Of a DNA stretch of 64,000 nucleotides, positions 43,208-54,849 are shown in pieces. Location: contig MU130364.1 of assembly GCA_015039465.1 (NCBI GenBank), positions 204,618-268,617 of the forward strand, in the 5' to 3' direction. The notes below the pieces were generated by a model. It did no database searches and was not told the DNA's origin. It saw only the letters and a list, made by a program, of their open reading frames with translations. Numbering within the stretch: the first letter of the stretch is position 1; each line of letters opens with the position of its first letter. Source of the stretch: Phlegmacium glaucopus. Lineage: Eukaryota > Basidiomycota > Agaricomycetes > Agaricales > Cortinariaceae. A program made the translations under genes and the position numbers.

Positions 43208-43428
43208 AACACTTTCCAAAGTTCTGAATTTCACTTCAACTGACACACACAACAACAACAATAATTTGGATCAATTTAAGGATGATCAAACTTTTAAGTA
43301 TTTTGCAATTTATAGCTTGCACCAACAAATCAGTAAAGAATTCCTAAGACTTTTCTGATTGATTTAAATGTGTACACACAAGTCCAAGTCTCTGTTATGA
43401 CTTCACAAATATTGTATACACTAGATGT

Positions 43429-44857
43429 TACATTCCGTTATACATTACTCCGTTCCGGCTCCGTCGGAGCTGTTTCCGGTAGTCCGTACTCCGTACAGTG
43501 CCTTCCCTTATATCCCGAACTACTCTTCCTATGTTCAACTCCGAGACTTCTCCGTGTCATTCTGGTTCCTCCATCCATACTCCAAACCCGTTATCACTTC
43601 TTTGCCACTACCATTATTCTTTGTCATCATCTTTCCCATCATCAGTCAGCATACCCGCCATGGATTATTCACCCAAGAATGCAGAACCTTTCCAGGAGCA
43701 GAACACAGCACTTATATTTATCTCTTATATTTCGGTTGCTATTCCTTTATTTATTTAAGTACTTGAAACTTGTATGTTTTCCCTCAGTTCGAATATCAAC
43801 TTTGTTTCCTCCTCTTGTTCGTCCTCTAAGTCACTGAGGTCTTCCGTCTTATTACTTCTTCTTCCATTCCGAAATCAGGACACCTTAGGAGCTGGGTGGC
43901 ACAGCACACACGCTGAGGCCAACGTCCTTTCCGCTTACTGTTCCGGTTCCGTTCCGTCCGTTCCGGAGTAGCTCCGATGTGACTTCTTTGTTTTAAACTT
44001 AACACTAGAAGACTTCAAGACTTCTGCCACAACTTCAACAAAATTCACAATTATTGCAATAAATCACCAAAACAATGGGGAACTGATTTTGTATTTAATT
44101 CCCAAGGCTCAAAAACAAGTGTTCAAGCTCAATGTCAGCAATGATGAGCTGCACTAGGCTGAAAATGAGGAGGAAAGAAAGAATCCTATTTTCTCTCTAT
44201 TTACAAAAGTCCAGGGGTATTTTATACAATTTACATGCTTTAAAAATAAATAATAGTCCAAAAATTAGAACACCAGTTGTTACATTCCATCATATGTTAC
44301 TCCGGTCTGGCTCTGTTGGAGCTGTCTCTGGTAGTCCGTACTCCGTACAGTGCCTTCCCTTATATCCCGAACTACTCTTCCTATGTTCAACTCCAAGACT
44401 TTTCCGTGTCATTCCAGTTCCTCCGTCTATACTCCAAACCTGTTACCACTTCTTCGCCACTACCACTATTCTTTGTCATCATCCTTCCCACCATCAGTCA
44501 GCATACCCGCCATGGATTATTCACCCAAGAATGCAGAACCTTTCCAGGAGCAGAATGCAGCACTTATATTTATCTTTTATATTTCGGTTGCTATTCTATT
44601 TATTATTTAAGTACTCAAAACTTGTATGTTTTCCTCAGTTCAAATATCAACTTTGTTTCCTCCTCTTGTTCATCCTCTAAGTCACTGAGGTCTTCTGACT
44701 TTCCGTTCTCTTCTAGTTCTGAAATCAGGACATTGTAGGAGCTGGGTGGCACAGCACATACGCTGAGGCCAACATCCTTTCTGCTTACTTGTTCCAGTTC
44801 CGTTCCGTCCATTCCAGAGTAACTCCGACGTGACTTCTTTGTTTTAAACTTAACACC
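43429..44857 (+). repeat. 849-bp-period tandem repeat, 1.7 copies
   Basis: GTTACATTCC...TTCTTTGTTTTAAACTTAACA (about 580 bp) at 43,429-44,008 and again at 44,278-44,857, separated by about 270 bp. The first copy keeps many CpG sites (TCCGTTCCGGCTCCGTCGGAGC-like), whereas the second has lost a good part of them to T or A. Overlapping frames in all three phases are open in both copies; none is recognisable. It could be LTRs of a very short element or a true tandem duplication. Confidence 0.7.
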
Positions 44858-45839
44858 AGTCCATGGTGTTAAAATTACCTAGAAGTATTATACGGTCTCT
44901 TTCCTTTTTTGTATGTACACTATTGTTACATATTTTGTCACATAACACCTCAGCGTCATTCTCAACCACTCGTCGCTGAGGTATGTCCTTCATTTCATAT
45001 ACTCATTACTATGTTCACTTAATACCATTTAGAACACTTATTTTAATAGGTAATAGTAATTATATAGCATCGTTCTCAACCACTCATCACTGAGAACACT
45101 TATTTTAATACATGGCACCCTTACTTAGGTTCTGGTACCATGTGCACTCATTGGTGCCTGAAAATACAAGAGAACAAACCCACAAAGGTCATTTTCCCTA
45201 TATTTAGCCTCATTTCACTGTTTTAGGTAGTTTCCACTATTTTTTATGGTAACTGTGCCTCCTGTGCTTGGAAATGATCATTTTGATCACTTCCTCATAT
45301 TTGATCACTTCCACCATTCCTGATCAGCCCTGATCATTTCAGATCATTTAATTCCTACCTGATCACATTGTGGTTATTTTTTACTCCTACTGTTGCTAGG
45401 GCACTAATTCCCCCTGAATATTTAATAATAAATATTCTGTTGCTCCATAATTGCACCACATGACATTTTCTAACCCAAATATATTTATTTAACTTTTCCT
45501 GTGCCAAGTCTATAAGGATATTTATGGTTTTATTGGTTTTAATCCAGACATGCAATTTGTAGCATAACAAATAACAGTCCCTTGACCATACTTGTTAACC
45601 ACATGCATTTAAGTCACACAGTAATAGGTTTAATCAGCAGTTGTAGGGTAGGCAACTCTTATTTATTCATCAGCTGTATTGGCTATTTTTGGTGCATTAA
45701 TTAATATTTAATAATAAACAAAAATTGCAAAAACCATGCTTATGCAAATTTAAGTCATATCAGCAGATAGTGATAGCCATGCCTTACTACTGCAGCAACA
45801 ACAAGAACACTCAGCACTAACCACATATTAGACTACCAC
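44858..45839. other. Non-coding; one clear hairpin
   Basis: A hairpin with 9-bp arms (ACCTCAGCG/CGCTGAGGT, 44,948-44,985) encloses ATTCTCAACCACT, which recurs without the hairpin near 45,070. The rest is AT-rich with no gene seen. Confidence 0.5.
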
Positions 45840-46440
45840 ACCTGTGTCACATCACAATTTTATTGCCAATGGATTCCTCTCATTTTTATGAACATTTTGG
45901 TATAAAATACATTTTATTAGCCCTTCAGGAAGTGCCAGAATGTATTATTTAGTCAAGAGGGAAGGGTACATATGTTGTAAATATCTACAGTAACCATTGA
46001 AATTGGTTCCTACAAATAACATTGTTTTTTTGTTGTATTTTACCCTAGTAATTCCTACAGCTGTAATTTTCTTCTTAAAAATTACATTGCTTTCCATTGT
46101 AAATAACTGCAGTAATCATAGGAATCAACTCCTACAAATAACATTGTTTTTTCTATTGTATTTTACCTAAGTTATTCCTACCTTGATAGCTGTAATTCTG
46201 TTCTTAAATATTGCACTGCTTTCCATTGTAAATATCTACAGTAATCATAGGGATTAATTCCTATCATTAATGTTGTAATTTCAACTTCTCAAAATCACCA
46301 CTTTTTTTGGTATTATTTCCTTATTCCTACCTTTCTGTCACAAATTACCATGGCTCTGGTCTTACAGTGGCTGCCCTGCCTTCATCCTCTTTCTTCAGCT
46401 CAAGCATTGATGGGAGGGTACCTTTAGGATTTTCTGTGGC
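45840..46440 (+). repeat. Dispersed 600-bp repeat with internal ~120-bp tandem units (copy 1)
   Basis: Contains GGAAGTGCCAGAATGTATTA, then three imperfect units of about 120 bp (45,977, 46,098 and 46,222) built on TTGTAAATATCTACAGTAA, TTCCTACAAATAACATTG and GTATTTTACC. Copy 2 is at 55,488-56,040. It lies just beyond the Gypsy relic and might be part of its LTR, but no TG...CA borders were found. Confidence 0.7.
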
Positions 46441-46494
46441 TTTAAACCATTTCAGTAGAAAGAATTTGTTATCAACACAATTGCCAATCCAATC

Positions 46495-48040
46495 TTAACC
46501 TCCTCCATGGCATGAAATACCTTCCATCCTCTCCCACTGGGTGTGGTGTGATAGAAGAGCTTTGGCAGAACTGGGAATTGAAACTATCTCTGGAGTGGTG
46601 CCTCCAAATTGGAATGGGAACACTGCAGGCAGACAAAGCTTGTTGAGATGTGATGGTAAATCAATTCTAAATGACTGATTATTGAAATCTTCCAAAATCT
46701 TATATGGACCTATGTATTTTGGTATTAATTTTTTAGCTAGTCCTTTTGCAAAGGTAATATTCTTGGTAGACAAATACACAAAGTCTCCTTCTTTAAAAGG
46801 TACTATCTGTCTTTTTCGATTTGTGTTTCTGGATTGTTTCACATGTGCAGCAATTATGCTATCGTGCACTGAGATCAAGGCTAATTTTCTCTTCTGTGCA
46901 AAAACTCTTACATTTGAATATTCAGTAGGCTTGGGGGAATTCCAAATCATCACTCTTGGCATTCAGCCGTGATTTAGGAAAAAGGTGCATACCCTGTACT
47001 TTCTGATTTAGTGGAATTTATTGCAAACTGTATAGCAGGCAATTTAATTACCCAATCCTTTTGATTTGGGCTAACACATTGTCACAACATTTGTGTCACA
47101 GTTCTGTTTGCACATTCCATAGAACCATCTGTCTTGGGATGATACGCACTAGACATCTTAAGTTTAGTCCCAATCAGTTTATGTAAATGTTTCCAAAATG
47201 TACTGGTAAATAGAACATCACAATCACTGATAATATTTTTGGGTAATCCGTGATGCTTATACACATTTTTGAACATTAATTCAGCCAATTCTGGAGCTTT
47301 GTAATTTATTCTGCTTGGTATTAATTCAACCATAGCAGTCAGTAAGCAGATTACAACAGTAATAGAATCAAATTCACCATCTCAGTTACTAGAGGTTGGT
47401 AAAGGCCCTACAAAATCCATCCCTATGGATTCCCATGGAGCCGATGGCATGGCCAATGGATTAGCAAACCATAAGGTTTTTGGTTACCTGGCTTACTATG
47501 TTTGCAAGTTATACATGTTTCACAATATGATTTAGTATCTGAGACCATATTTTTCCACCATACATGGTCCCTTAAATAGTCTAACATTTTGCTTGCTCCC
47601 AAATGCACCAAAATGGGATGAGCCTCTGAAATTATTATTTCATGTAAACTCCTGTCCTTGATCATTATTTTAGGTATACACAGTATTTTCTTGCCAGAAA
47701 TTTTTAAATAAATTAATCTGTTACTGACTTCAAAATTCCTAAAATCTTTTGATTTTCAATTATAGATTTCAAAGTAGAATATTCATGATAACACCCTTTC
47801 AACTCTTTAAATAAATCAATTCTGGCATTGCTTTCTAAGATCACCTGCGGTAGTGATGTGTTATCTAGTGACTCCGACCAATTGGGGTCTTCAGTATTTT
47901 TGTTTTGATCAGTGTTTGCAATGCTGCTTTGATCAGCATCTACATTCTTGTTTGTGATGTTGTTTGTACTGGTACTCTTGCCCTCCATTCTTTTCTGTGG
48001 GCCTCACAGAACAAACCTATCTCGGAAATGTTTTGCAAAC
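46495..48040 (-). pseudogene. Ty3/Gypsy integrase relic
   Basis: Minus-strand order is as in Gypsy Pol. A linker is at 47,713-47,988. The HHCC zinc-binding domain at 47,423-47,665 reads HEIIISEAHPILVHLGASK with CETCITC. The catalytic core at 47,082-47,333 reads ISDCDVLFTS and SAYHPKTDGSMECANRTV, so the second Asp and the Glu of D,D35E are kept. The C-terminal domain at 46,495-46,962 reads VYLSTKNITFAKGLAKKL and KYIGPYKIL. In-frame TGA occurs at TQML-TGA-QCVSP and NHG-TGA-MPR, where Arg codons are expected. There is no reverse transcriptase in the window. Confidence 0.88.
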
Positions 48041-48059
48041 TCCTTGGACATCTCAGGCT

Positions 48060-48455
48060 AGCCTGTGTACACCATTGACAATCCAGATCTCTGTCGTCAC
48101 TGGTATGTTCACGCAGGACAGATTATAAATTATTTGGCCTTTGATAAGGTTCTTTGCAATGGCGACAACCTTGACAATTTCCCAGGTATTCCAATGGGAT
48201 ACATCGGCTTTGTCACTGCCTTCAACACCGGAACCTATCCCCACAACAACCTATCCACACAACAAATGTCACATCTCGAGTTTAATTCCCAGCTCTACAG
48301 GTGACCACATCATTAAATCCAACAACCCCATTTTCCTCAAATATTTTTACATCACTCCAGAACAGTGTAGGGATGTAAGGAAGAGTGGTTGGTTCACCAT
48401 TAGAAACATCTTCATCCATTCCATTGGCCCCACTTTTTGTGATTGTACTTTGTAG
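48060..48455 (+). pseudogene. Decayed ORF of unknown family
   Basis: Two overlapping frames read as one protein with a single frameshift near 48,300: VYTIDNPDLCRHWYVHAGQI and GIPMGYIGFVTAFNTGTYPH in the first frame, then DHIIKSNNPIFLKYFYITP and SIGPTFCDC in the second. The sequence has normal protein composition and a conserved feel, but I cannot name it. It is head to head with the Gypsy relic. Confidence 0.4.
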
Positions 48456-48679
48456 TTAGAACCTACAGTATGCCCAGTGTTGTTACTGTACTCTTATAAA
48501 CTGCTGAATATCCTTCAATGTTGTTTATTGAGCTGCAAGGTGATAATGATGGTAGAAAGATACAAATATGATCTGTAATTTATTCAAGGTCAAGCTCTGT
48601 GGTTAAGTCAGTTCATGAATGTAGAAATTTTATACTAGTAACCCACCTTTTGCTTTGAATTCAACAGTCAAATCAGACC

Positions 48680-48920
48680 TGTTTTGTTAGGGGACATAGG
48701 CTAAGCATAAACACTCTGCCAACTTAGAGAGAAGGATATCACCAGTAACCAAGTTTATAATAAGGTGTCATCTATGGACAACACCTGCTACCTATATACA
48801 TAAGGACTCAGGTAACTACCCTAAGCCCTGATAGCCATCATGTGTATGTCAAGTAAATATAGAGGGAACATTCATGAGGAACATTCAATAAGCATCTACT
48901 CAGGGATGCACATGTGTACA
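48680..48920 (-). repeat. Inverted fragment of the LTR-like repeat at 42,488
   Basis: Minus-strand reading GGGTAGTTACCTGAGTCC, TATATAGGTAGCAGGTG and CATAGATGACACC parallels 43,070-43,130. Confidence 0.6.
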
Positions 48921-49357
48921 GTTACTAAGTAATGAGTGGCAAGTGGTAATCTTGTTAGTCCACATGCAATACAGTTCATGTACAATACCATAGGAGGGGG
49001 GATGGAGTCCATAGGCATATGTGTATGTACCTACATAGTGTTCCTCTAACATGTTTGGCTGGATAATTCCATATCCTTTGCTTTGTGCATAGGAGATACA
49101 ATCTGGGGCCAATAGTAGGCTGCTGAGTATAGTGTAGCATGCTTCTTTCCTATTGCTTTGAGACTCTTTAAGATCCATTTTAATTGATTGTCAATATGCT
49201 TCTGATAAAGTTAATATGAGATATCTGATTATTTTGACAAATTAGCTCATCCTCAACATTTGGTATTTAGTTTCTAAAAATAAAACACTACCATCTGATA
49301 GCTCATATATGGCCTCTCATTCACTAATGTCCTTTCCTGCCCCATTCCTGATTACTC

Positions 49358-49760
49358 TTAGCAATTCCACAGCATCTGGATCTTGACCTTCCAAAAAACC
49401 CTCAAAAGGAACCCCGGCCTTGGCCCAAAAACCCCACACCTGCTCCCTTGACAACCCTTTTTCTTGATAAGGCAACTGTCCACTGGGATATTGTAAGTGA
49501 TATTGAAATCAATCAGGTGGATCTGATAGGAATGAATGGTGTTCCCATTTTCAGGGTCCATCAAGAATTTCTGTTCCATCAGGAATATGGCAATGTTTTC
49601 TGTTGATAAGAATTCCAGCAAAGTCCCAGATAGGATATTGAACATGTAACATCACAGGGAACTTAATCTTAGGGGTATTCTTGGCCTGAATATAGCAGAT
49701 GGCATAGTGGACATTGTGTGGAGCATGCTGAGCATAACAGGTGGCAGCATTGGATGACAC
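49358..49760 (-). pseudogene. Decayed ORF of unknown family
   Basis: The frames 49,551-49,760 and 49,358-49,645 join as one broken protein: HNVHYAICYIQAKNTPKIKF, WDFAGILINRKHCHIPDGTE, then DPENGNTIHSYQIHLIDFNI. No domain recognised. Confidence 0.35.
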
Positions 49761-49959
49761 AAGTCAAATCCTGTCAAGTCCTTGTATTTCAATCTCCATT
49801 TCAAATCCAGGATCAATCATTTGTTTGCCTCACAAGCTCATTACTCAAGCCTCAGGCCTCAGGTCTGACCATTATCTTATTTTAGCTAACTAATTATGCA
49901 ACAGACATAGCAAGGCCAACTACACACTTGATCATATCTAGAGAAAACACAATAGTAGT

Positions 49960-50145
49960 CAAGCTGTTGCACCTTCCTCCCTTCCTCTGCCTGTTGCCTT
50001 TTACAATGCCTGAACTCTTGCCTCTTCAAGGCTATGACCTTTGCTTTTGACTTTGTAGCCTTTCTTATTTTTATTCTAATAATAAGAATAAAAAGCAGGG
50101 GCAAGAGAAAAACAAAGGCAAAAGGCAGAGGAAGGTGCTGACTGC
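49960..50145. repeat. Foldback repeat (relatives at 51,300-51,400 and 52,260-52,350)
   Basis: Arms around GCACCTTCCTC...TTTTTATTCT and AGAATAAAAAGCAGGGG...GAGGAAGGTGC meet at a TAATAATAAG centre. The two relatives share the AGAATAAAAATAAGAATAAAA centre and CCTTTGC/GCAAAGG arms. Confidence 0.6.
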
Positions 50146-52434
50146 ATGGAGCATATGTAGGTAAAAATTAAAATTAAAAAAAGCAAAGAGACAATGGGAG
50201 TTGGGGCTGTGAGACAGTTTAACAGCAATGAACTATTTCAAAATAAAAAAGCCTAATGATTAACAAAGCCTACTTTTTTTGGTGATAGCCTTATTTGTTC
50301 CATATTAGAAAGCAATTGGCTAAATAGTATTTAAAGAGAATTTTAACAAAGAGTCATTTATTTGTGGTTTCAAACTATTAATTGTAATAAGTTACAGATT
50401 AAAATGAAATAAAAGGGCTTGAATATAATGACCCTTCAATCAGGATTATAATATACAATTTACATTACTTTTGCCATTTAAAATCTCTCTTGATTTTGTT
50501 TTGTTTTATTAACAACTTTTGTAACACCAATTGCTTTGTTATTGAATTATACTAATATTACTAAAAGTTCAAAATTAATATATAGTTACAAATTTTTTAC
50601 TTAAATCTAATTTTTTAAGTTATTTTAATTCTTTTTAAAATTAATATTGTAAATTAATATAAAGCCTTTGAAAAAAAAAAAAAAATCAAGATTCCAACTG
50701 TACATTAAGCAAGTTTAACTTGTTTTGTGAAGTAAGATCAAATGAAGATAAAAAAATTATTGTTATCAAAGATTCAAAAGCTACTAAGCTTTTTATAATT
50801 TAATTAATCCTTATTTAATTGAGGAAATGAGATACAGCTACCATATGATAAGATGATGACATAGTCTGAACTTACTTGTGAAAGTAAGAAGTAATAATTA
50901 AAAAAATTATGGTAACATAACTTTATATCTGGATTCATTGATGGTGATGGTAGGTTTTTTTATTTCATTTCAAAGAGATGGAGAAATTAAAACTCATTTC
51001 AATATAACTAATGATTTATTTTCTAAACCTTTATTAGAAATTATTTTGTAATTGTCTTTACTTCTCCAGCCCTTTTTATATTTGGTTGTTCTAATGTAAA
51101 CTCATCAAATTTTTAATGTTATAATAACAGCTCACACTTTCATTATGATATTTTTCATGGTTAGAAAACACTAGATAAAACTAGATAAAACCAAAAATAA
51201 AGCAAAAATTGTAACTGAATCTTTAAATATACAAGGGAACAGTTGTCATGGTAATGATGGACAATGGCAGAGTGGCAATGACTAAATTTAAAGTAGAATT
51301 GAAAGGCCTGCACCTTCCTCTGCCTGTTTCCTTTATAATGCCCAAACTCTTGCCTCTGCATTTTTATTCTTATTATTAGAATAAAATAAGAAAGGCTATG
51401 AGCAGAAATCCTCATAGTTAAGACCACTATTAACCAAATTTATAGTTCATATTATTATTTAATATTTTAAACCCTGCTAATTTTTAAAACTAGATTTCTA
51501 GTTTTATAATTTGATTTTGTAGTCAGCTTAGTGTACTCTTGTGTTTTAATTGTATTTTTAACCCCTTTTTCTGCCATAGCCTCAGCCACCATAGCCTTCA
51601 CAATATTTACCATCATTAACATTTTCATCTTTGCCTCAGTCACCTTTTGCCTTTTCTTTTTTATTTATTCATTGCTTTTTGTCAAGTAATACCTTACTTT
51701 AAACACCCTTGCATTAGTCTGCATCTCAGGCATGTTGTGATATTCTAAATCTTAAATATACTTGATAACCAATAATATTTTTTGATTTTTTAATCCCAAC
51801 AATTTTTTACACAATTTTTTACAACTAGTGGCCTAGATATTACTGATTTGGGTTGGTTTTTAAACCAAAATATTATTTTTGAAGTTTTCACTTTCTTTTC
51901 AGTATTTTAGGCTTTCTTTCATTCTAGTTTATCACCTGCAATTGAAATAAATATTGAGGGACATTTAAGATTATTAAGTTTTTAATTAAAACAAATGTGA
52001 GAGATTTACTTCTTATTTTTATTCCTCTTGCCTTTTTTCCCTGCAGCCAATATTCTATATAAAAATATAAGTTGGTAATAATTAATAATGTGAAGAATAG
52101 TAGTTTTATTGTAGGTAACCACTGTAGAATATGTTTTCTTATCCATTACATTCATATGTAGAATTTTTGCAATTCCTTCTAGAACAATTTTATTTTTTAA
52201 ATTAAATAAAGTTTTATGAATATTTGAATTTGAACCTAATGTAGTGGATGAACCTTTAAAAGAGGTCAATTTTATTCTTATTTTCCTTTGCTCTAGCCTT
52301 ACAAAGGCCAGGGAGAATAAAAATAAGAATAAAAAAGAGCAAAGGTTAAAGGTTAAGAAAAAGAATTAAAAAATCAAAAAAAATGAGCCCTTCCAGATTC
52401 AAACTAGGACAACTCTAATCAACAATTAGATACT
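50146..52434. other. Very AT-rich non-coding stretch
   Basis: Long homopolymer-like A and T runs (for example 50,620-50,690) and no recognisable coding sequence. The short minus-strand frames at 51,161-51,427 and 52,006-52,269 are not supported by any motif. It includes the two small foldback relatives noted under 49,960. Confidence 0.5.
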
Positions 52435-52560
52435 CACTGTTATTTGATTATGGAAGGCTTAGCCTTAGACTTGTAATGCACAGAGATAGGAGGGTAGAGG
52501 ATGGTAGAAGAGAGAATCTTTGGATAAAGACTATATAGTGAAGGGTGGATAGATTGACAT
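52435..52560 (+). repeat. Short fragment of the R repeat
   Basis: TGTTATTTGATTATGGAAGG, GCTTAGCCTTAGACTTG and AAGACTATATAGTG match the start of arm L of the R repeat. The rest of the unit is absent. Confidence 0.65.
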
Positions 52561-52619
52561 GTGGACTGCATCATTCTGAATACCAGATGGTTCTATGTAT
52601 CAATTGTTAGATATGTATA

Positions 52620-53520
52620 TAAAAGAAGACAATTTGTTGTACTTAGCAAGAACCAATTCCGTATGTCTGATCCTATATCATTCAAATGATCAGGAATGAA
52701 TTCAACAATATTTGCAGCTGCATCCTCTATGGTTTGTTGTCCTTTTGCAACACTGAAAAGCTCTTTCCAGATAAACTGTTCAAATTTTAAAATGATATCA
52801 GGTCAGCCATTACCAAGTGCTTTTGAATACTATATAACAATTGTGAATATTGTTAATTAATAAAAACATGATACAGTCACATACCAGTGTAATTTTGTAT
52901 CATTGGACATAAAAGGTGGAAAGATGAATTTGTATTTCTTGTAGAAGAAAAATTGGGCTAATAAGCAGCACTACTTGAAATGGGAGATGGAGGTTGTCGA
53001 TATTCTGCTTATCACAAGCAAGCTTTTCAAGAAAGAACAAATTTTTCTTCTTGTCCATTATTGGAGCCTCGGAGTCTGAGAGCATTCTATTGTTTTGAAA
53101 TAATATAAAAGAAAGAAAAAGAAGAAAAGAAGATATATGACATACAAGGCAGCAATATCTTTGAACTTTTGAAGTGTCCCAGGAAAATCAGGAATGTGCT
53201 AAGAGAAATCAATTATTTAGAATATGACAATGATCAAGAAAAACTTAAAATGTCTTACAATATCTTCAGACTTATGTTGTAACATGAAGGAGATATGAGT
53301 TATGGCTAGTTGCATATTGAAAAGACTTTTGTCTGCTGCCATATTGGAATGTAAGCGGAACAAAGCATGTAGCTGTTTAGTTGGAAGGTCCATTCCTGCA
53401 GCATCAAGAGGTGTTTGCTTTTTGTGCATTGAGAAATTGTGACAAAATTTGTCTAATACCAATGGCCAGTCTTCAAGTACACAAAGAGCTTTCTGTTAGG
53501 GCAACTGCAGTACTGACTTA
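52620..53520 (-). pseudogene. Remnant of a multi-exon gene, unknown family
   Basis: Minus-strand exon-like blocks with plausible GT-AG borders: 53,217-53,500 (KFCHNFSMHKKQTPLDAAGM, LHALFRLHSN), a short block HIPDFPGTLQKFKDIAAL around 53,200-53,145, NALRLRGSNN near 53,090, and IILKFEQFIWKELFSVAKG then AANIVEFIPDHLND around 52,800-52,680. The third block has stops. It is AT-rich like its surroundings. I cannot assign it; a domesticated or transposon-borne gene is possible. Confidence 0.4.
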
Positions 53521-53700
53521 GTCAGACTAGCAGGGGATCCAAAGTTAATAATATTTGAAAAAAGATATCTACAAGTGACTCACCTAGCAGGGGATCCAAA
53601 GAGGAAAGGATGGGGATCCCTGCTAGGTTGAGGGGTATTTAAGTACTAATATGGACATAATGGAGATATAAAATAAAGGAATGATATGATAATAATTAAT
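53496..53700 (+). repeat. LTR-like repeat (TGTTAGGGCAACTG family)
   Basis: Begins TGTTAGGGCAACTGCAGTAC, contains two AGCAGGGGATCCAAAG words and a GGTATTTAAGTAC box, then grades into ATTA microsatellite. Inverted partner at 30,780-31,004. 3' border uncertain. Confidence 0.55.
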
Positions 53701-53729
53701 TAATTAATTAAAAAATAGAGGTCTTTGCT

Positions 53730-54440
53730 GTGATCCACCAGATCAGATCAGATCAGATCAGATTCCAGTCAGAATTTTTACCACCCCAAATGGCAGTAAC
53801 GAGCCAATTTATCTGACCGGATTCTGACCAGATCTGATGAGATCTGATTAGATCCAAGTCTGACCAATTTCCAACCAGAATCTGACCAATTTTCTGAGCA
53901 GAATTGGGTTGCAAGCTTAGGAAATGAATCACCTGACTTTACTAGAAAAATAGTATACTCATGCTAAATTATATAATATACCAAGACTTGGTGGCAATGC
54001 TGCTATCAAGATCATGTATTTTGTTTAGTGGGCGGGGTGTGATCACATGACCACATCACATGTGGTCATCACTGTTTGTTGAGTTTGTTGTTTGTTTCTC
54101 ACACCACCATCACCACCACCACCACCACCCATTTCAACAATGCCCATTTCGACAGCCACCATAACAACAGGGACCACAACCAGCAATGGTAACCCTCATG
54201 AGGGGGATATTTTTTATTTTATTTCTCTTTTATTTCACTAATAACACATTATAACAGGAGTACAATGTACAATAACAACAACAAGCACAAATGAACAAAG
54301 ACAAACACAAATGCAAACAACCACAAACACAAATGACAACAAACCCAAATGACAACATAACAACAATGGTAACCCCCCCTCATTAGAGGAGGTTTTTTTA
54401 TCTTATTTTTATCCTAATTCACTACTGACACGTTATATAG
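53730..54440. mobile_element. Relative of the 36,690 element, with two hairpin cassettes
   Basis: Starts with four GATCA units and TCTGACC subterminal repeats. It then shares GGTGGCAATGCTG, ATCACATGACCACATCACATG and a CACCACCATCACC tract with the interior of 36,690-38,218. Hairpin cassettes are at 54,189-54,210 and 54,369-54,399. Termini not resolved; probably eroded. Confidence 0.55.
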
Positions 54441-54442
54441 AG

Positions 54443-54560
54443 TACTTTACCATCCCCCACACATTCTGAGCAGATCCAAGCACTTTTTGAGTGTATTCCA
54501 AGTGGAATTTGCTCAGATCCGCTTGGACTGCTTGGACTGCTAGGAATGGAGCCCATACAC
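54443..54560 (+). mobile_element. Left-end fragment of the CCCCCACACATTC foldback family
   Basis: AGTACTTTACCATCCCCCAC, CATTCTGAGCAGATCC and GACTGCTAGGAATGGA match 41,385-41,495. It stops at ATACACTGAG with no right end. Confidence 0.75.
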
Positions 54561-54849
54561 TGAGAGACCCAGGCCATGGGAATTTACAACTTTAATTCCA
54601 CCAGAAAATTATGTAATTTTCTTTGTTTAGAGTAGTTATTACAATGATTAAGGTGGAGTTATAAATATTGAAATCATAGTAATTTTATAATTTTAATGTC
54701 GTAATTTCCATAGATAAATGAATTAATTTGGACACCCTTTAAGGTTGTAAAGGGTAGTAATTCACATCGATATATTAAAGGATCACAACCCCAGAAAGTA
54801 GGAATTTCCGACAGTTTAACAGGTGAAAAATACTACACTTACTGTCAAG
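54561..54849. other. Non-coding, no feature recognised
   Basis: AT-rich sequence between the foldback fragment and the tRNA-like repeat; nothing supported. Confidence 0.4.

Noticed and set aside
43429..44857. The 849-bp repeat pair as paired LTRs of a retrotransposon
   Set aside because: Only ~270 bp between the copies, no primer-binding site or polypurine tract seen, and no flanking duplication.
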